Of a stretch of DNA of 64,000 bases, positions 9,305-18,709 are shown piece by piece (positions within the stretch are counted from its first letter, which is position 1; each line of letters begins with the position of its first letter). The stretch is taken from positions 1 through 64,000 of the forward strand of contig NZ_BNJW01000013.1 in NCBI RefSeq assembly GCF_015751045.1, in the 5' to 3' direction. The translations under genes and the position numbers were made by a program. This DNA is from Enterococcus lactis (GTDB lineage Bacteria > Bacillota > Bacilli > Lactobacillales > Enterococcaceae). The notes beneath the pieces were generated by a model. The model saw only the letters and a program-made list of their open reading frames with translations, was not told where the DNA came from and searched no databases.

Positions 9305-10121
9305 TTATCTCACCTACTTGGATAAATTCTTTCAATTCATCCCATTCATATTCGACAGGATTTTCCCGTCCAGTCAGCCGAATACTAACGATACGGCTAA
9401 GCAGATTCAACCCTACGACTTTCCCTTTACCATCAGGTGTAACAATTACTTTTCCAAAGTCAGGGAGTTCTTTTTTTGCTGTCTCGTATTCTTCGCTCTC
9501 ATATTGTAGACAGCACATCAAGCGTCCGCATAAACCGGAAATTTTTGTTGGGTTCAAAGATAAGCTTTGATCTTTTGCCATTTTGATCGATACGGGCACG
9601 AAATCGCCTAAAAAAGAAGAACAGCATAATGGACGCCCACATGGACCAATTCCGCCTATTATCTTCGCTTCATCGCGTACACCAATTTGTCGAAGCTCAA
9701 TACGAGTACGAAATACAGCGGCTAGATCCTTTACCAATTCTCTAAAGTCGATTCGCCCGTCCGCCGTAAAAGAAAAAATCAGTTTGTTTCGATCAAATGT
9801 ATATTCAGCTTTGATTATTTTCATTTCCAGCTCACGCAACTGCACTTTTTCTTTTGCGATTTGCAATGCATCACGCGCATCTTCTTTATTTTTTTTGTCT
9901 TTTTCTAGTTCAGCTTTTGATGCTTTATGCAAGATTGGACGAATAGCTTCAGGAAGGTCATTGGGATCAATCTCTTTTTTAGGAAGGACAACAGTAGCAA
10001 TATGTAAGGATTGCTGAGATTCGACTAATACCTTGTCATTATAAATATATTCAGAGTCTCCTGGTGCAAAATAATAGATATGACCTGCATCTCTATATCG
10101 GACACCTACTACTTCTACCAT
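9297..10121 (-). CDS. ricT: PSP1-domain protein RicT (YaaT), RNase Y regulatory complex subunit
   Basis: The Cys-rich PSP1 core is visible as GGIGPCGRPLCCSSFLGDF followed by GLCGRLMCCLQYESEEY. In B. subtilis this protein forms a complex with RicA and RicF that binds iron-sulfur clusters and steers RNase Y. The frame could start at 10127, but AAGGAGG abuts that ATG, and the second ATG at 10121 has correct spacing, giving 274 residues. It lies between holB and yabA as in most Firmicutes. Whether RicA/RicF partners exist here cannot be seen. Confidence 0.9.
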   Translation of the reverse strand: MVEVVGVRYRDAGHIYYFAPGDSEYIYNDKVLVESQQSLHIATVVLPKKEIDPNDLPEAIRPILHKASKAELEKDKKNKEDARDALQIAKEKVQLRELEMKIIKAEYTFDRNKLIFSFTADGRIDFRELVKDLAAVFRTRIELRQIGVRDEAKIIGGIGPCGRPLCCSSFLGDFVPVSIKMAKDQSLSLNPTKISGLCGRLMCCLQYESEEYETAKKELPDFGKVIVTPDGKGKVVGLNLLSRIVSIRLTGRENPVEYEWDELKEFIQVGEING

Positions 10122-10156
10122 TTCCATCCTCCTTGATTCTCGTCCTCTGCGGCAAG

Positions 10157-11095
10157 CTAAAAAATCGTCTGCAAAACGAACTGTTCCGCAACAGCTTGAA
10201 AACCGACATTGCTACGTAGTTTCTGCTCTGCGATCAATATTCGTTCAATTATCTGGTTTATCTGTTTCACTTTGCCATATTCGCCTTTCGCTACTGCTTG
10301 ACGCTGTGCTTCCTGATAATAAAACATCAGGACAGATAATCCTGTAAACTGCTGTGTTTTTTCTTTAAATGATTTCACTAATTTTTTTTGGACATAGATA
10401 AAGGCTTGAGTGTCTTGCTTTTGCAAGTAAACGAACCATTGATAAATCAAGTCCTTAGCATCATTAAACCATTCATCTTGAGAGATTTCAACTGCTTTTC
10501 CTAAACTGTTTGTTAAGAAAGCCAAAAGTTTTGATTTTTCTAATGGAATCTGCTCTTCTTGCAATCGATGGATCAATGCTTCTTTTGAAAGTTCTTGAAA
10601 ATGCAGCACTTGACAACGGGATTGAATAGTAGGGAGAATCCTTCCTACTGCGTCTGTCTCTAATACCGCTAAAAAATCTCCCGGTGGTTCTTCCAAAAAT
10701 TTCAACAGACTGTTTGCCGCACTGCTATTCATTTTTTCAGCTTCTTTAATCAAAAAAACCTTTTTTCTTGATTCATATCCGCTGCGACTGAATTCCGTCT
10801 GCAAACGTCTGATCTGGTCAACTTTGATTGTTTGTCCGTCCGGTTCGATAACCAGAACATCTGGATGTTCTTTCTTTTCGATCCGCTGACAATTGTTGCA
10901 TTTTCCGCAAGGCTGATTGTCTTCCATTTGGGTACAGAACAGGTGCTGTGCGAGCCACACACCTACTTCATGTTTTCCTGTTCCTTTTTCTCCTTCAAAA
11001 AGATAAGCATGAGCGAGACGCCCATGCTCAAAACTCCGTTGAAGCTGCTGATACACGATCGGTTGCATTTGAGCCAAGTTTATTTCTTGATTCAT
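10157..11095 (-). CDS. holB: DNA polymerase III, delta' subunit
   Basis: A clamp-loader subunit. The N-terminal AAA+ region has a P-loop-like GEKGTGKHEV and a four-Cys zinc module (CTQ...CGKCNNCQ) near residues 50-66. SRCQVLHF marks sensor/arginine-finger territory. The start has a strong GGAGGAG site. It is downstream of the c-di-AMP receptor gene by 13 bases, inside the dnaX-to-yabA replication operon. Confidence 0.93.
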   Translation of the reverse strand: MNQEINLAQMQPIVYQQLQRSFEHGRLAHAYLFEGEKGTGKHEVGVWLAQHLFCTQMEDNQPCGKCNNCQRIEKKEHPDVLVIEPDGQTIKVDQIRRLQTEFSRSGYESRKKVFLIKEAEKMNSSAANSLLKFLEEPPGDFLAVLETDAVGRILPTIQSRCQVLHFQELSKEALIHRLQEEQIPLEKSKLLAFLTNSLGKAVEISQDEWFNDAKDLIYQWFVYLQKQDTQAFIYVQKKLVKSFKEKTQQFTGLSVLMFYYQEAQRQAVAKGEYGKVKQINQIIERILIAEQKLRSNVGFQAVAEQFVLQTIF

Positions 11096-11108
11096 AGCTC
11101 AGCTCCTC

Positions 11109-11438
11109 CTAAAATTGATGGAATCCTTCAACAGGTAAGACGAAGACTGTTGCACCGCCTACTTCTACTTCTACTGGATAAGGGACGCCCCCATCCATCG
11201 AGATATCCAATGTAACAGGTGTAGATACAAATTGTTTTCTTGATTCACACGTTTTTTTGATGATTTCCAATGCTTCTTCTACTCGATCATCTTCAATACC
11301 CACGATAAACGTGCTGTTTCCAGCCTTAAGGAAGCCGCCTGTCGATGATAATTTTGTGGCACGGATATTTGCATCAATCAATTCATTTGATAAACGGTTG
11401 CTGTCTTTGTCTTGGATAATCGCTAAAATAATTTTCAT
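11109..11438 (-). CDS. Cyclic-di-AMP-binding receptor (PstA/DarA family)
   Basis: This 109-residue PII-like trimeric protein binds c-di-AMP. Family features are the start MKIILAIIQDKDSNRL, then TKLSSTGGFLKAGNST (T-loop base and ligand contact) and the C-terminal GGATVFVLPVE. The gene is called pstA in Listeria and darA/yaaQ in Bacillus and lies between tmk and holB in those genomes too. The downstream target is not settled in any species. Confidence 0.92.
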   Translation of the reverse strand: MKIILAIIQDKDSNRLSNELIDANIRATKLSSTGGFLKAGNSTFIVGIEDDRVEEALEIIKKTCESRKQFVSTPVTLDISMDGGVPYPVEVEVGGATVFVLPVEGFHQF

Positions 11439-11452
11439 AAACGTTCACCTTC

Positions 11453-12097
11453 CTAGTTTTCAAAAAATTGCGGATATTGTTCAATAATTGTATGATAACT
11501 TGTTTGCAGCACTTCTTCAAAGCTTTTTCTTGCATCAACTTTGTGGATTCTTTTCGGATTCTCTTCTGCCAGCTTTAAGTAAGCATGTCGTACACGCTGG
11601 TGGAATTCCAAACCTTCCGAATCTAAACGGTCGATTTGGTTTTGTCTGTTTTTCTTGATTCTTCTTAATCCGGTGTCTGAATCTACGTCAAGATAAAGGG
11701 TAAAATCTGGCGTAGTACCTTCTGTAGCAAACTCATTCAACCGAGCAATCTCGGTAACGCCGATGCGTCGGCCTGCACCTTGATAAGCAAGAGAACTGTC
11801 GACAAATCTGTCGCATAAAACGATTTTCCCTTTTGCCAGAGCAGGCAAGACCTTTTCGACTAGATGCTGTCTTCTTGCCGCCGCATAAAGTAGTGCTTCC
11901 GTGCGTTCATCCATCCGATCATTTTTTGGATCCAGGATCACCGCTCGAATCTCTTCAGCAATCGGGATGCCTCCCGGTTCTCTTGTTTGAATGATTTCTG
12001 TTTTTGCTACTTCTTTCAAAAGAGGGAAAAGTTCATTCAAGATGCTGGTTTTTCCTGCACCATCAGGCCCCTCGATTGTAATAAATAGTCCGTTCAC
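11453..12097 (-). CDS. tmk: Thymidylate kinase
   Basis: Phosphorylates dTMP to dTDP. The P-loop GPDGAGKTS is at residues about 10-18, with TREPGG and DRFVDSSLAYQG later. The reading frame extends upstream to 12148, but that would add 17 residues unlike the family. The GTG at 12097 follows a GGGGG site and gives NGLFITIEGPDG directly, for 214 residues, the usual length. It sits between recR and the c-di-AMP receptor gene. Confidence 0.94.
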   Translation of the reverse strand: MNGLFITIEGPDGAGKTSILNELFPLLKEVAKTEIIQTREPGGIPIAEEIRAVILDPKNDRMDERTEALLYAAARRQHLVEKVLPALAKGKIVLCDRFVDSSLAYQGAGRRIGVTEIARLNEFATEGTTPDFTLYLDVDSDTGLRRIKKNRQNQIDRLDSEGLEFHQRVRHAYLKLAEENPKRIHKVDARKSFEEVLQTSYHTIIEQYPQFFEN

Positions 12098-12160
12098 ATT
12101 GTTGCCCCCATCTCTTATGCTGCTTCTATATTGTATCTGAAAAAACATTTAATTAGAAAT

Positions 12161-12757
12161 TTATAACTCGCGTCTTCCTTCGACAGCTTTCAATAACGTG
12201 ACTTCATCTGCGTACTCGATATCAGAGCCTACAGACAACCCATGTGCTAAACGTGTTACTTTGATACCGGCTGGTTTAATTAGACGTGAGAGATACATTG
12301 CTGTTGCTTCTCCTTCTGTTGTCGCATTTGTTGCGATGATCACTTCTTTTACATCTGCATCATGCAGCCGCTGCAGCAGCGAAGAAATATTGATATCTTC
12401 TGGACCTGTCCCTTCCATCGGTGATAACACACCATGGAGTACATGATAAAGTCCGTGATATTCCCGCATTTTTTCCATCGCCATTACATCTTTCGGCTCT
12501 TCGACCACTAGGATAATGCTGCGATCACGTGAAGGGTTTCTACATATTTCGCAAGGATCTTCTTCTGTGATGTTTCCGCAGATACTGCAAAAGTGTAAAT
12601 CTCGTTTTACACTTAACAAAGATTTAGCAAATTCATTCACTACTTCATCTTTCATATCGATTGTATAAAACGCGAGTCTTGTCGCTGTTTTCTGGCCGAT
12701 TCCTGGAAGTTTCATATAGCTGTCGATCAGTTTCGCAATTGGTTCTGGATATTGCAT
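12161..12757 (-). CDS. recR: Recombination mediator RecR
   Basis: Works with RecO and RecF to load RecA. A helix-hairpin-helix ([16 protein letters not shown]) is at the N-terminus, a C4 zinc finger ([16 protein letters not shown]) in the middle, and a Toprim domain begins at [18 protein letters not shown] spacing favours the second ATG (12757) over the first (12763), giving 198 residues, exactly the family norm. The dnaX-ybaB-recR order is conserved across bacteria. Confidence 0.95.
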   Translation of the reverse strand: MQYPEPIAKLIDSYMKLPGIGQKTATRLAFYTIDMKDEVVNEFAKSLLSVKRDLHFCSICGNITEEDPCEICRNPSRDRSIILVVEEPKDVMAMEKMREYHGLYHVLHGVLSPMEGTGPEDINISSLLQRLHDADVKEVIIATNATTEGEATAMYLSRLIKPAGIKVTRLAHGLSVGSDIEYADEVTLLKAVEGRREL

Positions 12758-12781
12758 ATTCATTACTCCTTCAGTTTAAAA

Positions 12782-13096
12782 CTAAAATCCTGGTAACCCT
12801 TTTGCGTATTTCCCTAATTTTTTCTCAGTTTCCACATCAATTTGTGTGATTGCGTCATTGACTGCCATTACGACAAGATCTTGAAGCATCTCAATATCAT
12901 CAGGATCAACGACTTCTTCATTGATTTGGATATCCTTCATGCGGCGATCACCTGTAAATACGGCTTTGACCAATTCATTAGTGGCTTTACCTGTAAATTC
13001 TGTTTTATTTAGCAGGTCTTGTGCTTCCGCCATTTCTTTTTGCATTTTTTGTACTTGTTTCATCATGCCTTGCATATTGCCCATTCCACGCATCAT
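12782..13096 (-). CDS. YbaB/EbfC nucleoid-associated protein
   Basis: A small dimeric DNA-binding protein of 104 residues. The start [21 protein letters not shown] is the family's Met/Gln-rich helix, followed by the conserved beta core with [16 protein letters not shown] and the stretch [13 protein letters not shown]. It is always found between dnaX and recR, as here, with gaps of about 20 bases each side, so it is co-transcribed. The exact role is not established. Confidence 0.93.
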   Translation of the reverse strand: MMRGMGNMQGMMKQVQKMQKEMAEAQDLLNKTEFTGKATNELVKAVFTGDRRMKDIQINEEVVDPDDIEMLQDLVVMAVNDAITQIDVETEKKLGKYAKGLPGF

Positions 13097-13116
13097 AATT
13101 ATCTACTCCTTTTTTC

Positions 13117-14862
13117 TTAATCATCTACTACTGTAACAGCTTCGGAACCAAAAAGTTCCTCTGCTTTTACTACAAGTGTTTCTTCTGGTACTTCCTGTTC
13201 TTGAGGGAGTAATTCGATTTCTCCTTCTGATTCTTCAGAAGCAAAAGAATTTTCTGTTCCCTCTTCTTGTGCTTGCGTCAAATAATTTTTTCGAAGTTCT
13301 GGCCAACTTTCTCTTGTGATATAAACCGGATCAGGCGCATAGTCTTTGATCATTCGGCTTAAATTATTGTGTACCGAAAGCTGCAGTTCTTCGTCGTTTG
13401 CTGCTCTTTGACAAACAATCTCATAATCAAATGCAATCACTAATCCTGTAGGGCCAGCTGCAACTGGTTTACTTGCTTTAAGCATTGCCCGCTGAGTGAC
13501 AGAGAGGCTCATCAGCAAATCTTCCCATACTTCTTTTACTTGGTTCAGATGCTGTCTTGTCGCTTCCCGCAGAACTTTATATACCCGTTCCGTCGGTACC
13601 CGATACGTACTTGTTTGTTTTTTATGATTCGTCTGCTGTACTGGCTGTACTTTTGTATTCGCAGTTCCTGTGTTACTGCGAAGTTCTTTGATTTCGTTTC
13701 TCAGTTCCTTGATCTCTTGTTGCAGCTGTTTTACGATCTGATCATCTGCTGATGCCATTTTTGCTGAAGGAACAGAAGCAGACGGTAGCTGTGCGAGTTT
13801 GACTGTAGCGACTTCCAAATAAATAGCGGCACTATTAGTAAATCGGATTTCATTTTGTGTATCGCTCAAAATCTTTATCATTGAAAATAGCTGATCCGCT
13901 GAAACAGTTTGTGCCAATTCTGTAAATGTACTTCTGATCGTACTTGATTGTTCCTCAACTAGATTGGGCGCTTGCTGATACATCAGCAGATCACGGCAGT
14001 ATTGTAACATGTCCTCTAGAAAGCGACGTGATTCTTTGCCAGCTGCGAGAATTTGATTCAACGCTTCCAATGCTTCTGGTACTTCTTTTTTCACGCAAGC
14101 ACTCAAGTAGCTGTCCATCATTTCGTCTGTCAAGCTGCCTGTTACTTGCATGGCATCATCTAAAGTAATCGTTCCTTCACTAAATGAGATTGCCTGATCG
14201 AGAATACTCAATGCATCCCGCATCCCGCCTTCTGCGGAACGGGCAATCACATTCAATGCAGCTGGTTCATAGCTGATAGTCGATTCTTTTAAGATAAATT
14301 CAAGATGTTCGACAATATCTGCCGTATTGATCCGTTTAAAATCAAATCGTTGGGTTCGTGAAATGATCGTAGCTGGTATTTTGTGAGGTTCGGTCGTTGC
14401 TAAGATGAATATGACACTTTCTTTTGGCTCTTCCAATGTTTTCAACAAGGCATTGAAAGCTCCTGTTGAAAGCATATGTACCTCATCAATAATGTACACT
14501 TTGTACGCTGCCTTTGTAGGCGCATAATTTGCCCGATCACGGATAAATCGGATTTCTTCGACTCCATTATTGCTGGCAGCATCGATTTCGATCACATCTT
14601 CTTGCGTACCAGCAGTGATTGATCGACACATTTTGCATTCGTTGCATGGTTCACCGTCTTTACTGTTCGGACAGTTGATTGCTTTTGCGAAAATCTTTGC
14701 TGCACTTGTCTTTCCGGTTCCTCTGGGTCCTGTAAACAAATAGGCATGTGAGGTTTTGTGGGAAACAATAGCATTTTTTAGTGTCTGTGTCACAGCTTTT
14801 TGTCCAACGATGTCTTCGAAACGCTGCGAACGCCAGACTCGATAAAGTGCTTGATATGCCAT
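13117..14862 (-). CDS. dnaX: DNA polymerase III subunits gamma/tau
   Basis: Clamp-loader ATPase of 581 residues. Walker A GPRGTGKTSAAKIFAKAINC is near residue 45, then the zinc site CPNSKDGEPCNECKMC, Walker B YIIDEVHML and SRTQRFDF. The C-terminal third is poorly conserved and rich in Glu. It is the first gene of the operon running to yabA. The small signal-recognition-particle RNA gene often found just upstream in Firmicutes is not visible in the 200 bases before it. Confidence 0.96.
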   Translation of the reverse strand: MAYQALYRVWRSQRFEDIVGQKAVTQTLKNAIVSHKTSHAYLFTGPRGTGKTSAAKIFAKAINCPNSKDGEPCNECKMCRSITAGTQEDVIEIDAASNNGVEEIRFIRDRANYAPTKAAYKVYIIDEVHMLSTGAFNALLKTLEEPKESVIFILATTEPHKIPATIISRTQRFDFKRINTADIVEHLEFILKESTISYEPAALNVIARSAEGGMRDALSILDQAISFSEGTITLDDAMQVTGSLTDEMMDSYLSACVKKEVPEALEALNQILAAGKESRRFLEDMLQYCRDLLMYQQAPNLVEEQSSTIRSTFTELAQTVSADQLFSMIKILSDTQNEIRFTNSAAIYLEVATVKLAQLPSASVPSAKMASADDQIVKQLQQEIKELRNEIKELRSNTGTANTKVQPVQQTNHKKQTSTYRVPTERVYKVLREATRQHLNQVKEVWEDLLMSLSVTQRAMLKASKPVAAGPTGLVIAFDYEIVCQRAANDEELQLSVHNNLSRMIKDYAPDPVYITRESWPELRKNYLTQAQEEGTENSFASEESEGEIELLPQEQEVPEETLVVKAEELFGSEAVTVVDD

Positions 14863-15076
14863 AAGGATCCCCCTTTTTTAAAAAATTCACTATCTCTTAT
14901 TATACGTGATATTGGGGAAAAAAACTACTATCCTTCTCGGCTTTTTCAGGTATTTAATCAATACGCAAGTTTCCATTTCAATTCCGTCTCTAGTCCGAGA
15001 AGTTTCACTTCTTCCTATGGTATAATAAATAAACAATAATTGTTTGGCATTAGCTGAATCAGAGGAGGAATTTTTT

Positions 15077-16324
15077 ATGGGTCTTATCAAAGCAGCAACA
15101 AGTATGGTCGGCGGCGGTCTGGCAGATCAATGGCTAGAAGTCATCGAACCAGACAATATGAGTGATACAACGGTTATGACGAAAGGTGTCAAAGTTCGCA
15201 AAGATGACAAACGTGGCTCCAATCGTAAAGGAACAGAAGATGTTTTAACAGACGGAACAGTCGTCCATGTCTATCCAAACATGATGATGCTTTTGGTCGA
15301 TGGTGGAAAAATCATCGATTATACCGCTGAGGAAGGGTATTACACCATTAAAAATGACGCAGCTCCTTCCATGTTCAACGGAACACTGAAAGAAGCAATT
15401 GCTGAAACATTTGACCGATTTAAATTTGGTGGCGTTACACCGCAGAAACAACAAGTTTTTTATATCAACCTCCAAGAAATAAAGGGAATCAAATTCGGTA
15501 CGAGTGCGCCATTGAACTACTTTGATAATTTCTATAACGCAGAATTATTCTTACGGGCACATGGTACTTATTCTATTCATGTCGTTGACCCGATTTTATT
15601 TTATACAAACGCAATTCCTAAAAACAAAACACAAGTAGAAATCAATGATATCAACGAGCAATACTTAGCAGAATTCCTAACAGCATTGCAATCAGCAATC
15701 AATCAGATGTCTGCGGATGGACAACGGATTTCTTATGTACCATCTAAGAGTCTGGAGTTAAGCAAATACATGGATACTGCACTGGATGATTCTTGGCGCG
15801 AGTTGCGAGGGATGGAGATCGTCTCTGTCGCTGTGGCCAGCATTTCTTACACAGATGATTCTGTGAAACTAATCAATATGCGTAACGAAGGGGCGATGCT
15901 AGGTGATCCTAGTGTGCGTGAAGGATACGTGCAAGGTTCCATTGCCCGTGGAATGGAAGCAGCCGGAAAAAATGAAGCCGGAGCAATGACTGGCTTTATG
16001 GGCGTAGGTATGGGAATGAATGCAAATGGCTCTTACCTTTCCCAAGCGGCTCAAAACAACCAAGAACAAATCAAGCAACAAGCTGAAAAACAAAATCAAC
16101 AAGCCGCACAAGGGAATGCAGATACTTGGACGTGTCCAGTCTGTGGGACAGAAAATTCCGGAAAATTCTGTTCCAACTGTGGCGCTGCCAAACCAGTAGA
16201 AAACGCTCAGCCTAAGCTACAGATGCGTTGCAGCGAATGTAACGAAATTGTGGATCTTTCCAACGGTATCCCTAAATTCTGTCCAAACTGCGGCAAACCG
16301 TTTAAAGGAATCCCCGTTGATTAA
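15077..16324 (+). CDS. SPFH-domain protein with C-terminal zinc ribbons (YdjI-like)
   Basis: The 415-residue protein has an SPFH/band-7-like region to about residue 260, a Gln-rich helical linker, and two zinc ribbons at the C-terminus (CPVCGTENSGKFCSNCG and CSECNE...CPNCGKPF). The homologous B. subtilis protein YdjI is recruited to membranes and helps localise the phage-shock protein PspA. GAGGAGG before the ATG at 15077 fixes the start. It is the first gene of a three-gene operon, but no pspA is adjacent in this window. Confidence 0.85.
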   Translation: MGLIKAATSMVGGGLADQWLEVIEPDNMSDTTVMTKGVKVRKDDKRGSNRKGTEDVLTDGTVVHVYPNMMMLLVDGGKIIDYTAEEGYYTIKNDAAPSMFNGTLKEAIAETFDRFKFGGVTPQKQQVFYINLQEIKGIKFGTSAPLNYFDNFYNAELFLRAHGTYSIHVVDPILFYTNAIPKNKTQVEINDINEQYLAEFLTALQSAINQMSADGQRISYVPSKSLELSKYMDTALDDSWRELRGMEIVSVAVASISYTDDSVKLINMRNEGAMLGDPSVREGYVQGSIARGMEAAGKNEAGAMTGFMGVGMGMNANGSYLSQAAQNNQEQIKQQAEKQNQQAAQGNADTWTCPVCGTENSGKFCSNCGAAKPVENAQPKLQMRCSECNEIVDLSNGIPKFCPNCGKPFKGIPVD

Positions 16325-16348
16325 TTTATTGAGAAAGGTGTGCAGCTG

Positions 16349-17533
16349 ATGGATGTTCTGACACATAAATGTCCTAATTGCGGCGGTCCGTTGACTTTTG
16401 ATCCTAAAGACCAAAAATTTCATTGCGAATACTGCCTGAATATCTATACCGAAGAAGAAGTCAGCCAATATGAGCAGAAGCAAAAAGAAGCGCGTATGGC
16501 TGGCGAAGAGAACAAAGAAGAACCTTCGCCTACAGAAGATTTTACTTTTACAGCCCAAGAACAGCTTACCGACATGAGTGAAGCCGAGCGCAAAGCGTTT
16601 GACGAGGCAGGCGGTTTTTCAGATACAGCGGACGAAGCTGCAGGTAATACTGTAGCGATGGATCTTTTCCTTTGTCCCAACTGTGGTGCAGAGATTGTGA
16701 CCGATGCGACCACTGCTGCGACTTATTGTTACTACTGCCATAATCCCGTCGTACTATCGGGACGTTTAAGCGGAGAATTCTTGCCAAACAAAGTACTTCC
16801 TTTTGCTGTCGAGAAAGAAGAAGCAATCAATAGATTTCTCGCTTGGACCAAGAAAAAATGGTTTGTTCCAAAAGCTTTTTTCAATAAAGACCAAATCGAT
16901 AAGCTGACGGGTGTATATTTCCCTTATTGGGCTACAGATGCTGAAGTAGATGGCACAATGCAGGCAAACGGCACCGTTATCCGCATTTGGCGAATAGGTG
17001 ACATCGAATACACAGAAACGAAGCAATTTGCTGTTTCAAGAGCAGGCAAGCTTTCTTTTAAAGAACTAGTAAAAAATGCCTTATCAAAAAATACGCAACA
17101 AAAGATGGTCGAAGGTGTGCAACCTTTCCCGTTAGATAAAGCAATTGATTTTAAAAGCCAGTATTTAGCCGGGTTCCAAGCAGAAAAAAGAGATATCGAA
17201 TACGAGGCAATCAAATCGCAAATCCAATCTGAATTAAAAGACTATTCAGAGAAGCTGTTAAAAGATACTGCCAATGGGTATACAACATTGACAGGAGTCC
17301 GAACCTCTGCTTCAATCACAAATGAAGTAAATAATTACGTATTGTTGCCGGTATGGCTCGTTACTTATCGAAGCAATGACTCAAGTAAAAAAGTCTACTA
17401 CTATGCAATGAATGGACAAACAGGAAAAGTCAGCGGTGTCCTGCCGATTAGCCAGAAAAAATTAGGACTGACTGCTCTTGGGATTTTCGTTGGATTAGCG
17501 ATCCTCTTTCTGATCGGAGGTTACTTGATATGA
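16349..17533 (+). CDS. Zinc-ribbon membrane protein (YdjG-like)
   Basis: Two TFIIB-type zinc ribbons lie in the N-terminal half (CPNCGGPLTFDPKDQKFHCEYC near residue 8 and CPNCGAEIVTDATTAATYCYYC near residue 112). They are followed by a beta-rich domain and a single C-terminal transmembrane helix (LGLTALGIFVGLAILFLIGG). B. subtilis YdjG and YdjH form a membrane complex upstream of PspA. The start at 16349 is favoured over a GTG at 16340 by the distance from GAAAGG. It overlaps the next gene by 4 bases. Confidence 0.82.
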   Translation: MDVLTHKCPNCGGPLTFDPKDQKFHCEYCLNIYTEEEVSQYEQKQKEARMAGEENKEEPSPTEDFTFTAQEQLTDMSEAERKAFDEAGGFSDTADEAAGNTVAMDLFLCPNCGAEIVTDATTAATYCYYCHNPVVLSGRLSGEFLPNKVLPFAVEKEEAINRFLAWTKKKWFVPKAFFNKDQIDKLTGVYFPYWATDAEVDGTMQANGTVIRIWRIGDIEYTETKQFAVSRAGKLSFKELVKNALSKNTQQKMVEGVQPFPLDKAIDFKSQYLAGFQAEKRDIEYEAIKSQIQSELKDYSEKLLKDTANGYTTLTGVRTSASITNEVNNYVLLPVWLVTYRSNDSSKKVYYYAMNGQTGKVSGVLPISQKKLGLTALGIFVGLAILFLIGGYLI

Positions 17534-18327
17534 TGAAAAAATTCTTTTTGTTCTTTCTTTTGCTAGTAAGTGTTAGTTGGCCAGTGGCTACTCATGCGGA
17601 TACAGCGACGGTAAATGACGAGGCTGGGTTGTTCACTACAGATCAAATCCAATCTTTGGAACAACAGGCAGAAAAGCTGAATGAAAAAATCAAAGGACGA
17701 GTCTTGATCGTCACAACTACTTCTAATTCAGAAGAACCAAGAGACTTTGCCGATAATTACTTAAGAAAGGCAGTCGGAAATGATCAAAATGGCTCAGTTT
17801 TGCTATTGGATATGGGACAGCGTGAAATCTACATTTCGACTTCTGGTAATATGATCGATTATTTGACTGACAGTAGAATCGATTCGATCTTAGATGATGT
17901 TTATGATCAGATGACGAATGCTGCCTACTACGATGCTGCAAAAGCGTACTTGTCTAAATCAGCCACATATGTGGAAGACGGAGTTCCAGGAGGACATTAT
18001 CGTGTAGATGAAGAAACTGGCAAAATCACACGCTATAAAGTTTTGACGACAGTGGAAATCATCATTGCTGTTGTTTTGGCTCTTATCCTTAGTCTTGTCT
18101 TTTATTTTGTGACTGTTTCGCGTTATCAATTGAAATCAGGCATCTACAAATATCCGTTCCGAGAAAAATCCAGTATCAAATTAACTGAAAAAACCGATCG
18201 TCTGACAAATTCTTTTGTCACGACAAGAAGAATCCCCAAAAGCCCACCTCCTGGAAGCGGCGGTGGCGGAAGTACTACCCACTCTAGCGGTGGCGGAACT
18301 TTTGGCGGTGGCGGAAGAAGTTTCTAA
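17530..18327 (+). CDS. Secreted/membrane TPM-domain protein (YdjH-like)
   Basis: An N-terminal signal peptide (KKFFLFFLLLVSVSWPVATHA) precedes a TPM domain (residues about 25-150, with VNDEAGLFTTDQIQSLEQ). A transmembrane helix follows near residue 175, and the tail is rich in Gly and Ser (GGGGSTTHSSGGG). TPM domains occur in membrane-quality proteins and some are acid phosphatases. Overlap with the upstream gene shows translational coupling. The gene ends directly before a terminator hairpin and the tandem repeat array. Confidence 0.85.
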   Translation: MMKKFFLFFLLLVSVSWPVATHADTATVNDEAGLFTTDQIQSLEQQAEKLNEKIKGRVLIVTTTSNSEEPRDFADNYLRKAVGNDQNGSVLLLDMGQREIYISTSGNMIDYLTDSRIDSILDDVYDQMTNAAYYDAAKAYLSKSATYVEDGVPGGHYRVDEETGKITRYKVLTTVEIIIAVVLALILSLVFYFVTVSRYQLKSGIYKYPFREKSSIKLTEKTDRLTNSFVTTRRIPKSPPPGSGGGGSTTHSSGGGTFGGGGRSF

Positions 18328-18350
18328 AAATAGCTAAATGAATGTTCGCA

Positions 18351-18387
18351 AAAAGGGCTGTGACACGATTTTTGTCACAGCCCTTTT
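18351..18387. terminator. Intrinsic terminator at head of repeat array
   Basis: AAAAGGGCTGTGACA pairs with TGTCACAGCCCTTTT, a 15-bp stem with T run. Its GCTGTGACA core is a variant of the end sequence of the repeat family. Confidence 0.8.
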
Positions 18388-18396
18388 GTTGCGAAT

Positions 18397-18516
18397 AAAC
18401 GGTGTTCAAAAGCTTGCATCCGCGGTAATAAGTCCAGCCAAGTTAAAAACATTAGGAGCTGTTTTTACTTGGCTGTTCTTATTACTTGATGCAGAACAGC
18501 TTTTTTACAATCTCTT
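18397..18516 (+). repeat. Interspersed hairpin repeat, module A
   Basis: Starts AAACGGTGTTCAAAAGC and ends TTACAATCTCTT. The stem arms GCATCCGCGGTAATAA and TTATTACTTGATGC pair, as do CAGCCAA and TTGGCTG. The loop contains AAAACATTAGGAGCTGTTTT. Confidence 0.85.
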
Positions 18517-18519
18517 GGT

Positions 18520-18580
18520 AAACGGTGTTCAATCAGCTGACCCTCGGTATTAGCTCAAAACGCTGATTTCACAACCTCTT
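18520..18580 (+). repeat. Interspersed hairpin repeat, module B with internal deletion
   Basis: Both ends of module B are present (AAACGGTGTTCAATCAGCTG and CGCTGATTTCACAACCTCTT), but the central stem and loop are missing. It is about 61 bases against about 117 in the full copy at 34750-34866. The deletion joins GCTCAAAA directly to CGCTGA. Confidence 0.85.
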
Positions 18581-18583
18581 ATT

Positions 18584-18704
18584 CACGGTGTTCCAGAAGT
18601 AGCTTCTTCGGAAATAAGCCGAAATTTGTCAAAAAATTTGAGTAACAATTTTCGGAAATTCCTTCTTATTTCTTGAAGCTGACCACTTCTGTCACAACCT
18701 CTTT
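18584..18704 (+). repeat. Interspersed hairpin repeat, module C
   Basis: Shares the GGTGTTCC start and TGTCACAACCTCTTT end with modules A and B but has its own stem. AGAAGTAGCTTCTTCGG pairs imperfectly with a right arm ending CTTGAAGCTGACCACTTCT. Another copy is at 63375-63496. Confidence 0.85.
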
Positions 18705-18709
18705 GTTCA

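Noticed and set aside
8947-9570. 207-codon plus-strand frame opposite yabA and ricT
   Set aside because: Antisense to two clearly identified genes, with no domain of its own.
14863-15043. Possible signal-recognition-particle RNA gene upstream of dnaX
   Set aside because: Expected by synteny, but the conserved GGAAGC-type loop and flanking stem are not present.
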